NCBI GenBank assembly: GCA_020636445.1
Contig: JACJXV010000012.1
Coordinates: forward strand, 1-64,000
DNA: 64,000 nt
Source of the DNA: Lewinellaceae bacterium
Lineage (GTDB): Bacteria > Bacteroidota > Bacteroidia > Chitinophagales > Saprospiraceae
Direction: 5' to 3'
The notes beneath the pieces were generated by a model. It was given only the letters and a program-made list of their open reading frames with translations. It was not told the DNA's origin and did no database searches. Below, one piece after another: positions 46,403 to 55,850 of the stretch. The position numbers were made by a program, and so were the translations under genes. How positions within the stretch are numbered: the first letter of the stretch is position 1; every line of letters starts with the position of its first letter.

Positions 46403-47659
46403 ATGGAAAAAAGTGGAAAGCCAGTTCCTACAAAATTGGCAGCGGTCGAAAAAATAGCACGCCAGGTGGCTGGTATTGGAGAGCCTCTGGAATTAGACTT
46501 CAACGACACTCAAATTGCCTTCTCCGGGCGCGATGACAAGGAACTCAAAAAGATGGCCTGGTTATTCGGGTTAATGAATAAACACTGGCTGGTAGGTATT
46601 GGCTCTAAAATCGGTTTAGCAGCAGTAAAAATGCATCTTCCCTTTGTCGAAGGTGCAGTGAAAAATACCATTTTTGAGCAATTCTGCGGTGGGACAACTT
46701 TATTGGACTCTCAAAAAACAATCAACCGCCTGGGGCAGGCACATATCTTCTCTGTGCTGGATTACGGTGCTGAAGGCAAAGACCGGGAAGAGGAGTTTAA
46801 CTTTACGATGAACGAAGCCATCCGGGCCCTGGATTTTGGTTCTCAGAATGATCATGTAAAATTGATTAGCCTGAAAATTACGGGGATGGCTCGTTTTGGA
46901 TTGCTGGAGGATCTCCACGCTGATCAAAAGCTCACCCAGGCGGCCAGGAATGAATACGATAATGTGGTCAAGCGCCTGGATGCTATTTGCCATGCAGCAG
47001 CGCAGAAAGGTATGTCGGTATTGATTGATGCCGAGGAAAGCTGGATTCAAAAGCCGCTGGATAATCTGGCCAATATGATGATGGAAAGATATAACCAGGA
47101 GCGGCCAGTGGTTTACAATACCTTTCAGATGTACCGGATCGATCGCCTGGATTACCTCAAGGCTTCTTTCGAACAGGCTCGAGCAAAGGGATATATTTTG
47201 GGGGCAAAATTGGTTCGCGGTGCTTACATGGAAAAAGAACGCGATCGTGCTGAAGAATTAGGTTATCCATCACCTATTCACCCCACCAAAGCTCTTACTG
47301 ATCAGCACTATAATGATGGCATTCGATTCTGTGTGGATAATTATCAGTACATGGCATGTTGTAACGCCTCGCATAATGCCCAGAGTGTGTTGCTGCAGGC
47401 AGAAATGATGCATGAGCGGCAAATACCTCGCAACCATCCCCACTTGCTCTTTTGTCAGCTGCAGGGTATGAGCGATAACTTGACTTATAACCTGGCTCAT
47501 GCCGGATTCAATGTAGGCAAGTACGTCGTTTATGGTCAAATTCGGGATGTGGTGCCTTATTTGATTCGCCGGGCGCAGGAAAATACCTCTATTACCGGCG
47601 ATATGAGCCGGGAGTATTCCCTGGTACTCAAAGAGATGAAGCGAAGAGGACTTGCCTAA
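46403..47659 (+). CDS. Proline dehydrogenase
   Basis: This 418-residue FAD enzyme oxidises proline to pyrroline-5-carboxylate. The barrel motifs are clear: LISLKITGMARFGLL, IDAEESWIQ, YNTFQMYRIDRL, GAKLVRGAYMEKER and the C-terminal YGQIRDVVPYLIRRAQENTS with the substrate-binding Arg pair. It is a stand-alone domain without the P5C dehydrogenase of PutA, as in many Bacteroidota. It starts 36 bp after aroE. Confidence 0.94.
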   Translation: MEKSGKPVPTKLAAVEKIARQVAGIGEPLELDFNDTQIAFSGRDDKELKKMAWLFGLMNKHWLVGIGSKIGLAAVKMHLPFVEGAVKNTIFEQFCGGTTLLDSQKTINRLGQAHIFSVLDYGAEGKDREEEFNFTMNEAIRALDFGSQNDHVKLISLKITGMARFGLLEDLHADQKLTQAARNEYDNVVKRLDAICHAAAQKGMSVLIDAEESWIQKPLDNLANMMMERYNQERPVVYNTFQMYRIDRLDYLKASFEQARAKGYILGAKLVRGAYMEKERDRAEELGYPSPIHPTKALTDQHYNDGIRFCVDNYQYMACCNASHNAQSVLLQAEMMHERQIPRNHPHLLFCQLQGMSDNLTYNLAHAGFNVGKYVVYGQIRDVVPYLIRRAQENTSITGDMSREYSLVLKEMKRRGLA

Positions 47660-47753
47660 AGAAAAAGGTATAAATGATTTTTCGATTACCCCATCTTAAC
47701 ATTGGGCAAATTAACTATTGCCCGACAGGTTTGGGATTTAACATATATTACTC

Positions 47754-47783
47754 TTTGCTTTAAAAAATATAACCCTATTTTTG
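47754..47783 (+). promoter_or_regulatory. Consensus promoter far upstream of the adhesin gene
   Basis: TTTG (47754-47757), 18 bp, and TATTTTTG (47776-47783) match the phylum consensus fully. The next gene starts at 48154, so the leader would be about 367 nt. Confidence 0.65.
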
Positions 47784-47786
47784 TTA

Positions 47787-48153
47787 ATGCTTGGGTTTGG
47801 GGCTTTGGGAGTGATCAAGAGCTACTAAAATAACGTTGTCGTTAGTGACGTTAGACTCAAGGCTTAACGTATTGTAGTGGATTTCATTTGCTGAAAACAG
47901 CAAGGAGGAGTAACAGGCTTGATGGTGTTTTTTCACCTTTCCGTCAGATAAGCATTGGCTGACTTACCAGCAAATGGGTATCTTTTGGAAAAGCCGGTAC
48001 GCAATCATACCTGATTAAAAAGGTTGGCGGCATAACTCATCAAGGAAATGCACTACCTCCCAGAAACGGACTTTTTCTAGTCGTTAGATTAGCAAAAGTC
48101 ATAAAAAAAGACGACGGGCTTAGGCCACCCGTTGGCAGTAATACGTCGCCAAT
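47787..48153 (+). ncRNA. Candidate structured 5' leader or small RNA
   Basis: This stretch holds no gene but several hairpins: TAACGT/ACGTTA (47831-47836 with 47848-47853), TTGCTG-AAAA-CAGCAA (47888-47903), GGTG-T6-CACC (about 47923-47936), GTCAG/CTGAC (47943-47963) and ACGGG/CCCGT close to the start codon (about 48114-48132). It could be a regulatory leader of the giant adhesin or a separate RNA. I recognise no known riboswitch. Confidence 0.35.
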
Positions 48154-51100
48154 ATGGGGATCAATAATCTCAAAAACCTGATTTGGATATTACTGTTGGT
48201 ATTGCCAGCGGTATCCTGGTCGCAGAATACGGATTGCCGCACGGCATTGGTAATTTGTAGTGATCAGCGGTTTTCCTTTGTTCCAAAGAATGGTAGGGGT
48301 ATTGACGATTTTAACAATCCCAACAACAGTGAAGGGTGTTTGGAACGACGGGAAAATATCTCCGCCTGGTTTTATTTTGAGTTCCGCCGGGATATGCCTC
48401 CCAATAGCTTAATTTCCTTTACAATTGTCGATACGATTGGCGGATGCAGCCAGGATTATGATTTTGCTATCTACGGGCCACAGCGCTATTGTGATGATTT
48501 GGGTGAGCCGATCCGTTGTTCGTTCGCGCAAATCGATCCACGAGCGAGAGTAGTACGGACGGGGCTTGATTCGCTGGCCCGGGATACTTCCGAAAACTTG
48601 ACCGGTGATGGATTCGTCAAAGCATTGACTGTACAGCCAGGGCAGGGTTTTTTCTTACTTATTGATTTCTTTGTTGGGGCATGTGCTACGTTCGACTCCA
48701 CCCGGGCTGAAACCTTTAATTTCTCCTGGGGTGGTTCTGCTGCTCCCTTCCTCAATTGTATTGCCAATCCGAATTGTGATCTAGTGCAGCTGACGGTGGC
48801 TCCTGACTCTACCCTGTGTGCAGGCGGAGCAGTTCCGTTAAGGGTTACCGCAACAAATACAAATAAACAAGAATCCTACTTTTGGTCAGGGGGGGCAACC
48901 GGTACTCCTTTCCTCTTGTCAACGCAGGGTAAACAAGTAACAGCTGCTTTTCCCGACACGCTTCCTTCCGGAGCATATCGTTATCGGGTAAGTGTTGAGG
49001 AGGGTAATTGCATTCACACAGATAGTGTTGAGGTTGCTGTGGTGGGGTTGCCGCAGCCAACGATTCGTGGCGATACAGTTTTATGTCCCGGGGGTACAAG
49101 CTTGCTAACGGGTCCGCCTGGTTTTCAGACCTACCGATGGCCCGATGGAAGTACGGATACTACTTTTTTGGCACAAGGAGGAGGCAATTATTCAGTAACG
49201 GTAACGAATGCCCAGGGGTGCGCCGGTAGTGGAACGATATCCTTGCGGGAAAAATCGGTTCCCAATCCTATTATCGTGGGGGATACCCTTTTATGTCCTG
49301 GCGAATCTACTTTGCTCGCGGCTGCTCCGGGGTATACTAATTACCGGTGGTCAACGGGAAGCACCGATTCTTTACTTACGGTTGAAAGTGGGGGGACCTA
49401 TACGGTCACCCTGACAGATGCAGATAATTGTGAATTGGTTGGAGCCATAACACTGGTTGATTTACCCGCACCGGTACCTACCTTGGTTGGCGCCGACTAC
49501 CTGTGTGCCGGAACCCGGACAGTTCTCCGTTCCGGAGAATCCTGGTCAGGTTTCCAGTGGACAGGAGGAAGTACTGCTGATAGTTTGGTGGTAACTGCCC
49601 CTGGAACGTATCAGCTAACCGTCACCGATGGGGAAGGTTGTACGGGGGAAGTGCAGGTTTTTATTCGCGAACAGGCAAATCCGGTTCCGATCATCAGCGG
49701 AGCTGATCCTTTCTGCCAGGGTACTACCCAAACTTTGCGTGCTTCACCAGGCTTTACGCGTTATCTGTGGAACGATAATTTAATTGATTCTGTAAGGACA
49801 ATAAGCCTTCCGGGGATTTATCAGGTTACCGTTACCGATTCGTTGGGTTGCCAGGGCAGTGCCCAAGCCCAAGTGGATACCTTGGCCGCACCTCGCCCGC
49901 AAATCATGGGTGATACTATCCTTTGTATTGGTGAAACGACAACCTTGTCATTGTCGCCATTTGCCAATTACCGATGGTCAACAGGAGATACTACAGCAAC
50001 AATTCTGGTGGATCGCACTGGATTGTTTACCGTTACCGTAACAAATCCCAACGGTTGCACAGGGGCAGCCCGTGCACAGGTAACTATTTTTCCAAAACCA
50101 GTTGCTGACATTCAAGGTGATTTCATTCTTTGTCCCGGCGAGACCACTACCCTAAGTTTGCGACAACCAGAACCCGGCCTTAACTTTCTTTGGTCAACAG
50201 GGGCTATTTCTCCTACTATTCAGGTAACTACTCCTGGCGCAATAACAGTCGCCATTACGGATGTTCGGGGGTGTACGAATGCGGATACCGTCATGATTAC
50301 AGCTGTTTCAGCACCAGTGGTGGGGATTGTCGGAGACACCATTATCTGCGAAGGCGACGAGGTTGTTTGGCAAGCAAATCCCAGTAATTTCTTTTTGTTC
50401 GATTGGAGTAACGGAGATAAAAGCCCCCAAACAGTAGTTAGCCAGGCGGGGACCTACTCCCTGACGATTACGGATAATAACGGATGCCGGGATACGGCAG
50501 CCCTTACCTTGCGGGTGAACCCGAACCCTGTACCCGCAATTGCCGGTATTCCCAAATTCTGCCGGGGGTCAAGTACCAATTTATTTGTGGGCACTGAATA
50601 CCAATCCGTCCGGTGGTCAACCGGCGCAACAAGTACCCAAATTAGTGTTAACCGACCTGGGTTAGTTTCCGTAGTAAGTACAACCACCGAAGGTTGCGTT
50701 AATACCGATACTGTACTCATTCAGGAATTTATCCCGATCCGGCCGCAGCTGCCCGCGCAAGCCAGGCTTTGCGAAGGGGATACCTTATTGCTGGATCCTG
50801 GTCACGGCTTTGCTGCTTATGAATGGTCAACGGGTGTGTTCCGACGCGTATTAGCAGTGGTGGATAGTGGAGTATACGAACTTACGGTGGTGGATACCAA
50901 CACCTGTATCAGTATGGCCAGCACCGAAGTGTTTGTCGTTGGTGTAACCCGGCCCCGCATTAGTGGACCCGGAGAATTTTGCGAAGGCCAGTCGGTAACT
51001 TTATTTGCAACAGGTGGCTTTTCTAATTATCAATGGTCAACCGGCACCTCGGGCCCTTTGGTTAACATCCGGGATGGAGGGACATATACGTTGAGCGTCA

Positions 51101-53775
51101 CTGACCCTAATGGTTGTATCGTGAAGGAGCGTATAACTGTTACGGAAAAGCCTGCACCAGCCTTTGAAATTACGGGAGATACCACTATCTGCAGAGGAGA
51201 GACTACAGTATTATCGGTGCCAACCGGTTTTTCACGCTATCTCTGGAATACAGATTCCACGGGTAACAGTATTGTAGTCTCTGGCCCAGGTTCGTATGGG
51301 GTATTTATTACCGGAACCAACGGTTGCAGTGCCAGTGACGAAATAACCGTGGTTCAATCCCGAATTCCTTTTCCGATTATTGATGGTGACAGATTCCTCT
51401 GCAGTAAAGATACCCTAAATCTGGAGGTGCTAGCAGGTTTCCTGGGCTATGCATGGACCAATGGGGATACTACTAATGTTACGAAGATTACCGTTCCCGG
51501 GATATATGGAATCACGGTTACGGATGATTTAGGCTGTACCGGACGCGCCCAGGTGAGGGTAGTTGGCAAAGAGTCACCTAGTGTAGCCATCATCGCTCCC
51601 ACCTCTATCTGTCCGGGAGGCAATGACTCCTTGCGTGTCAATACTCAGTTCAAGGCTTACCAGTGGTCCAACAATAGTACGAATCCTGTTTTACCCATTA
51701 GTGCTCCAGGGGTCTATGCTGTAACCGTGACTGCGGATAATGACTGTACGGCCCGTGCATTGGTTGATATCCCGCAAGGGGAAGTACCGGAAATTAATTT
51801 TCAGGGAGCTCCTTTCTTTTGTAGCGGAGGCAGTACGGTGATTGGATTATCAACGCCTATGAATACCTATTCTTGGTCGGATGGGAGTGAGCGATCTACC
51901 CTGGTAGTTAACCAGCCGGGGATTTATGCCGTATCGGTTACCAACCGACTGGGCTGCCGAAATAATGATAGCCTCTTTGTCCAGGAAATTCCGCTGCCCT
52001 TGGCTGATGCGGGACCGGATACTACTTTGCTTTGTAACCGAACCTTGGTTCGCCTGGGGGGAAGTGGAACAAACACCAGCACCGGCTTTCAAGCCACCTG
52101 GACCGGCCCGGGTATTGTCGATAGCAACCGGCAGGTGTTTTTCCCGCTAGTGGGCCGCAGTGGCGGTTATACCCTTAGAGTGACCGACCTGACTTATGGA
52201 TGTTTGTCACTTATTGATACTGTAATCTTGACGGATTTAAGGAGTAGTCCACTGGCGCAAATTGTTCCTCCTGAAGTGCTGACCTGTCAACAAGATTCTA
52301 TTGTCCTGGATGCCACCATGGGTACTTCTCAGGGGAATACCTTTCGTTATCGGTGGATCAACAGTAGTGGAATGGCATTTGCAGCAGATACACTGCGGGC
52401 CAGCGTCCGGACACCAGGAGTTTATCAATTGGAAATCAATAATTTACGGAATAATTGTTCAAGTGTTACTTCGGTTATGGTCCAGCAGGATACACTGCGG
52501 CCGGTAGTAACCTTAAATAGTCCGCTAGCATTAAACTGCCTGCGGGATTCAGTGATCATAACAGCGGGAGCACCCCCATTTGGAGATACTTGGCGCTATT
52601 CCTGGATAAGGGATACCAACTCATCTCCCTTGGCAGAGGGGAATAGCAGGTTTTTTGCAGCATTCCAGCCCGGTTTGTATACAGTATTAGCCCGGGACTT
52701 GGGCAACGGTTGTGTGGGCACTGCGTCAATGGTCGTTACATTAGACACCCTGGCACCGCAGGTAAGTGCTGGGAATGATTTGGAATTGGATTGTTTTGTC
52801 GTAGAGGCAGAACTACGGGCTACGCCAACACAAGGGAATATCCAATTTACCTGGTCATCGTTAACAACGGGGGCTTACCAGGGCAGCGGAGCTAGTTTCC
52901 GTACCCGGCGGGCTGACACCTATCTGGTTACTGCTCAGAATCCGACGAATGGTTGTATCGGGCAAGATACCGTCCGGGTAACCCAGTATAATGGTCAGCC
53001 TGACAGCCTGGAAGTGCAACAGTTCAGCGAACGGTGTTTTGGCGAGAAGAACGGACGGCTCCAGGTAACCAGTGTGTTTGGCGGTGAAGGCCCCTTTCTT
53101 TACCGTCTCAACCGGCAAGCTTTCCAGACAGCAGGTAATTTTGGTGGACTAGCACCAGGCGAATACGTGCTTACTGTTCAGGACGCCCGGGGATGTGAAG
53201 TCAGCCAAACCCTGCTTGTCAATCCAGGCCCCAGCGTGGAAGTTGATCTTGGTCCTGATCAGACAATTGCCTGGGGAGATATTGTGAAAGTAGAAGCTGT
53301 AACCAGCATTCCCCCCGGAGCTTTAGGAACGATTACCTGGACACCCCAGGATACGGCGGCTTGTGATACTTGCCTGGTATGGCAATTTACCCCTTTGAAA
53401 ACGGTTGAGGTCACTGCGGTCGCACGCGATACCAACGGTTGTGTTGGCGCTGATCGCCTCCTGATCATTGTGGAACGCCAGCAGCGGGTCTATATCCCGA
53501 ATGCGTTTTCACCCAATGGCGATGGTGCTAATGATCAGTTTATTATCTTTTCCGGGCCGGATGTGGTCCGGGTAAAATCACTGCAAATTTACAACCGCTG
53601 GGGAGCGATGGTCTTCTCCAAAAATGATTTCATCCCCAATGACCCGGCTAACGGCTGGGATGGCCGCTTAAACGGGAAATTCCTTAATCCGGATGTATTT
53701 GTCTACAAAGCTGAAATTGAGTATTTCACCGGAGAAACAGAGCTTTTTAAAGGGGATGTGGCCTTGATCAGGTAG
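48154..53775 (+). CDS. Giant repeat adhesin with SprB-like repeat and CHU_C (T9SS type B) domain
   Basis: This is a 1873-residue secreted protein. After the signal peptide (about 8-23) comes a Cys-rich domain of about 190 residues (DCRTALVICSDQRFSF; QDYDFAIYGPQRYC). From about residue 300 to 1285 there are about 14 Ig-like repeats of roughly 70 residues, each with a GDTxLCPG start, a YxWSTG core and a YxVTVTDxxGC end. Their paired Cys may form one disulfide per repeat. Longer, looser repeats follow, then an SprB-type repeat (SERCFGEKNGRLQV...GPFLYRLN) and the CHU_C gliding-associated C-terminal domain (IPNAFSPNGDGANDQF...IYNRWGAMVF). Export by T9SS and a role in adhesion or gliding are inferred. 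Confidence 0.9.
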   Translation: MGINNLKNLIWILLLVLPAVSWSQNTDCRTALVICSDQRFSFVPKNGRGIDDFNNPNNSEGCLERRENISAWFYFEFRRDMPPNSLISFTIVDTIGGCSQDYDFAIYGPQRYCDDLGEPIRCSFAQIDPRARVVRTGLDSLARDTSENLTGDGFVKALTVQPGQGFFLLIDFFVGACATFDSTRAETFNFSWGGSAAPFLNCIANPNCDLVQLTVAPDSTLCAGGAVPLRVTATNTNKQESYFWSGGATGTPFLLSTQGKQVTAAFPDTLPSGAYRYRVSVEEGNCIHTDSVEVAVVGLPQPTIRGDTVLCPGGTSLLTGPPGFQTYRWPDGSTDTTFLAQGGGNYSVTVTNAQGCAGSGTISLREKSVPNPIIVGDTLLCPGESTLLAAAPGYTNYRWSTGSTDSLLTVESGGTYTVTLTDADNCELVGAITLVDLPAPVPTLVGADYLCAGTRTVLRSGESWSGFQWTGGSTADSLVVTAPGTYQLTVTDGEGCTGEVQVFIREQANPVPIISGADPFCQGTTQTLRASPGFTRYLWNDNLIDSVRTISLPGIYQVTVTDSLGCQGSAQAQVDTLAAPRPQIMGDTILCIGETTTLSLSPFANYRWSTGDTTATILVDRTGLFTVTVTNPNGCTGAARAQVTIFPKPVADIQGDFILCPGETTTLSLRQPEPGLNFLWSTGAISPTIQVTTPGAITVAITDVRGCTNADTVMITAVSAPVVGIVGDTIICEGDEVVWQANPSNFFLFDWSNGDKSPQTVVSQAGTYSLTITDNNGCRDTAALTLRVNPNPVPAIAGIPKFCRGSSTNLFVGTEYQSVRWSTGATSTQISVNRPGLVSVVSTTTEGCVNTDTVLIQEFIPIRPQLPAQARLCEGDTLLLDPGHGFAAYEWSTGVFRRVLAVVDSGVYELTVVDTNTCISMASTEVFVVGVTRPRISGPGEFCEGQSVTLFATGGFSNYQWSTGTSGPLVNIRDGGTYTLSVTDPNGCIVKERITVTEKPAPAFEITGDTTICRGETTVLSVPTGFSRYLWNTDSTGNSIVVSGPGSYGVFITGTNGCSASDEITVVQSRIPFPIIDGDRFLCSKDTLNLEVLAGFLGYAWTNGDTTNVTKITVPGIYGITVTDDLGCTGRAQVRVVGKESPSVAIIAPTSICPGGNDSLRVNTQFKAYQWSNNSTNPVLPISAPGVYAVTVTADNDCTARALVDIPQGEVPEINFQGAPFFCSGGSTVIGLSTPMNTYSWSDGSERSTLVVNQPGIYAVSVTNRLGCRNNDSLFVQEIPLPLADAGPDTTLLCNRTLVRLGGSGTNTSTGFQATWTGPGIVDSNRQVFFPLVGRSGGYTLRVTDLTYGCLSLIDTVILTDLRSSPLAQIVPPEVLTCQQDSIVLDATMGTSQGNTFRYRWINSSGMAFAADTLRASVRTPGVYQLEINNLRNNCSSVTSVMVQQDTLRPVVTLNSPLALNCLRDSVIITAGAPPFGDTWRYSWIRDTNSSPLAEGNSRFFAAFQPGLYTVLARDLGNGCVGTASMVVTLDTLAPQVSAGNDLELDCFVVEAELRATPTQGNIQFTWSSLTTGAYQGSGASFRTRRADTYLVTAQNPTNGCIGQDTVRVTQYNGQPDSLEVQQFSERCFGEKNGRLQVTSVFGGEGPFLYRLNRQAFQTAGNFGGLAPGEYVLTVQDARGCEVSQTLLVNPGPSVEVDLGPDQTIAWGDIVKVEAVTSIPPGALGTITWTPQDTAACDTCLVWQFTPLKTVEVTAVARDTNGCVGADRLLIIVERQQRVYIPNAFSPNGDGANDQFIIFSGPDVVRVKSLQIYNRWGAMVFSKNDFIPNDPANGWDGRLNGKFLNPDVFVYKAEIEYFTGETELFKGDVALIR

Positions 53776-53788
53776 ATGGTGGGGATTG

Positions 53789-53816
53789 GAAACCAGAAAC
53801 CAGAAACCAGAAACCA
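53789..53816. repeat. Four tandem copies of GAAACCA after the adhesin stop
   Basis: Four 7-bp units lie 14 bp after the stop codon and just before the IS insertion. They differ by one base from the 42912 array. Confidence 0.9.
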
Positions 53817-53839
53817 GTCCCGACTGCGTCGCATAGGCG

Positions 53840-54805
53840 TCAACTTAAAATTTTTTCATATAAAAGTTCCAGATGGTTTCGTCGTTTGTTTCTCTTTTCA
53901 TAGGTGCAATAGTAGGCGACGGCTGGAACAAACTCCTCGAGATCCTTCGCCAGCAGGAGGTCTTGGAAACGTTCTTTGACAAAATCGGCTAACTTCATCA
54001 AACTGACCTGCTTTTGGGCTTTCTCCTGAACTGCCCGAATAAAGTAGTTGGCCAATGGCACAAAAAATAGCGTCAAAAAGAGCAGGAAGAGCAGGCAGGT
54101 GATGACTACTCTAGCCGGGGATAAAGATTGCTTGTGTTCAAATAATTTTCCAAGTTTAAACTTGCTCTTCCAACATTTGAACACGGTTTCGATGTGCCAA
54201 CGAAAACCATAAGCCTTAAGCACTTCGCGGTACGACCAGGTTTGCTGCGGCACATTGGTTATGAAAATGCTCCAATCCAGCAATTGCATGTATTCGCTAG
54301 AGTGCTTGGCTCTTTGATTTCTATCTGTGGCGGCCTTACGCCGTCGGTACTGCGCGATCTGTTGGGGTACTTTAATGGCAACTAAGCGAACGGGGAGCTG
54401 CTCATCCTTTCCCCGCAGAATAGGACGGTCTATGACCAATAACCCTTTACGATGCTGAGCTTTGAGGTACTTAAGCAGATCAATGGGCTGTTTGGTGTCG
54501 ATTTCCAGACAGCTTACCCCATATTTGTAGCGACTCAGAAAATAGGCCTGCCGCTGTGCTATGCCCCGGAAAACCGGAAGACTCCAGTAGCCCAAATCTC
54601 GGATGACCAGCTCGTGGGGCTGTAAGGAGGATAAAATAGTACCCGCATGTTTTTGATCATTATCTCGAAAACTTTGCAGGCAGAGTCCTTCGTAGTTCTC
54701 TTCTAGCAGGTTGAGTCGAAGCTGAATTTTGGCCGTAGCACATGCCCCCTTATGGGAGTACGGCCCTGGGAAAAAGGGGCTAAGCCAGCCGGCAGCTTTA
54801 AACAA
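53840..54805 (-). CDS. IS4-family transposase, second frame
   Basis: This 321-residue frame, read after the -1 shift, holds the catalytic core: VIRDLGYWSLPVF with the second Asp, and the IS4 signature Y-(2)-R-(3)-E-(6)-K in YGFRWHIETVFKCWK. It also has a hydrophobic segment near the C-terminus (VVITCLLFLLFLTLFFVPL). An ATG at 54805 is probably not the true start. The full product would be about 450 residues, normal for the family. Confidence 0.87.
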   Translation of the reverse strand: MFKAAGWLSPFFPGPYSHKGACATAKIQLRLNLLEENYEGLCLQSFRDNDQKHAGTILSSLQPHELVIRDLGYWSLPVFRGIAQRQAYFLSRYKYGVSCLEIDTKQPIDLLKYLKAQHRKGLLVIDRPILRGKDEQLPVRLVAIKVPQQIAQYRRRKAATDRNQRAKHSSEYMQLLDWSIFITNVPQQTWSYREVLKAYGFRWHIETVFKCWKSKFKLGKLFEHKQSLSPARVVITCLLFLLFLTLFFVPLANYFIRAVQEKAQKQVSLMKLADFVKERFQDLLLAKDLEEFVPAVAYYCTYEKRNKRRNHLELLYEKILS

Positions 54806-55170
54806 CTACTGTCCTCTAGATAAACCTTGTGAAAAGAACCGAACAAGTCCGTTGGCCTCATGGCTTGGCTATCTTGCAGGCTTTGTTTGATGGCCGCACT
54901 CAGCAGTTGATAGGCAAAGGCTTCCTGGCGAAACTGCAGTTTCTTTTCCAGAGCCTGCTTCGAAATCAGCTTATCCATGCAGCGACTTATCGCCCGAACC
55001 CAGTCGCTCAGACTGTTGCCGCTTTGCTGAAGCATCATGAAAAAACCTACTACAAATCCCAGCGCCTCAATCTTCTTGGCTTTCCTCTTTCGGAAGCCAC
55101 TTTGAATAGCTATTTGATTAATTGGAAGTTTGCTGATTTTACCCGTAATTTGATCTACATTAATATTCAT
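54703..55170 (-). CDS. IS4-family transposase, first frame
   Basis: This 155-residue frame starts at 55170. It holds the N-terminal helical domain and the first DDE acid region (KVYLEDSSCLKLPAGLAP). It then diverges at a slippery heptamer (CCCTTTT on the minus strand, 54778-54772) into a short tail ending at 54703. A -1 shift at that heptamer joins it in register to the second frame. Confidence 0.85.
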   Translation of the reverse strand: MNINVDQITGKISKLPINQIAIQSGFRKRKAKKIEALGFVVGFFMMLQQSGNSLSDWVRAISRCMDKLISKQALEKKLQFRQEAFAYQLLSAAIKQSLQDSQAMRPTDLFGSFHKVYLEDSSCLKLPAGLAPFSQGRTPIRGHVLRPKFSFDSTC

Positions 55171-55282
55171 TTTTCAAGCTGTTTAGGTGAGTTAGTGTGT
55201 GTTCAACAAACCTAAGCAGCTTTTTTATTCCCATACATTGTTATATGCGTTTTTTTTAAGTTGACGCCTATGCGACTGCATC

Positions 55283-55850
55283 GGGGTCAGCAATCAGGAG
55301 TCGGGTTGTAAAGGACCCCATGTACAGGGTACGTCCGCCATTCGTAACGACGCGATGTCTCGCGTCGTCTCCCCCCTGACAAAAGGAACCAAGCGCTTGT
55401 GGCATGCTTTAGTCAATTAACCGTCTAGCAACTACTACGCTCAACGTAACCCAACTGGGATCTCAAGATTTAAATGAACAGCCTTTTTTCATAGCCATCT
55501 ACTGCTCGTGGGAATCTTCGGATTCCCATCGGATCTATTTTGGGGTCTTCAGACCCCGACAATTAGGGCAAAGTCCATTTGGATCCTCCTTGCAGGATAT
55601 TACATGAGAAATGACTTGTTTACTAAGCTGTGGTTCCTGAGAGGAGCCGAAGGGAGCCGAAGTGTAGGTACCACCCGCCTACGCCAAGCTACGGCGGGTA
55701 AAAAAGGAGAATGAGGTTTCTCCTAAAAAGCACAAACAAACCTCCCTCAAACGTTCCACCAAAGCATGCCGGGGAAATCCGCGGCATGCTTTTTGGTGAA
55801 ACAGAATACTATTCGCACATTCTTACTGGGGCTAGTTTTACAGCTTGTGC
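55283..55850. repeat. Gap with several short hairpin elements
   Basis: No gene is supported here. Elements seen are a palindrome ACGACGCGA/TCGCGTCGT (55347-55368), TGGGAATC-TTCG-GATTCCCA (55509-55528), GGGGTC-TTCA-GACCCC (55542-55557), two GGAGCCGAAG phrases (55643-55664), and ACCCGCC/GGCGGGT with a 13-nt loop followed by A6 (55673-55705). A terminator-like hairpin follows at 55757-55797. Confidence 0.7.
55757..55797 (-). terminator. Hairpin downstream of the TonB-receptor gene
   Basis: An 11-bp stem, AAAGCATGCCG (55761-55771) with CGGCATGCTTT (55782-55792), is flanked by CACC/GGTG and ends in an A/T run on both strands. It is placed to end the minus-strand transcript. Confidence 0.65.

Larger units (their letters stand above)
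53831..55273 (-). mobile_element. IS4-family insertion sequence, 1443 bp
   Basis: Terminal inverted repeats match over 19 bp (53831-53849 and 55255-55273), or 22 if GTC/GAC at the outer ends is included. Outside them lies a near-direct repeat, GACTGCGTC (53822-53830) and GACTGCATC (55274-55282), a 9-bp target duplication with one change. The transposase runs on the minus strand in two overlapping frames. The element lies in the gap after the adhesin gene and breaks no gene. Confidence 0.9.

Noticed and set aside
53776..53830. IS element as a cause of adhesin truncation
   Set aside because: The adhesin ends in a complete CHU_C domain with its own stop 55 bp before the IS.
55508..55714. 68-codon open frame in the gap after the IS element
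   Set aside because: It spans several hairpin elements and shows no protein-like pattern.
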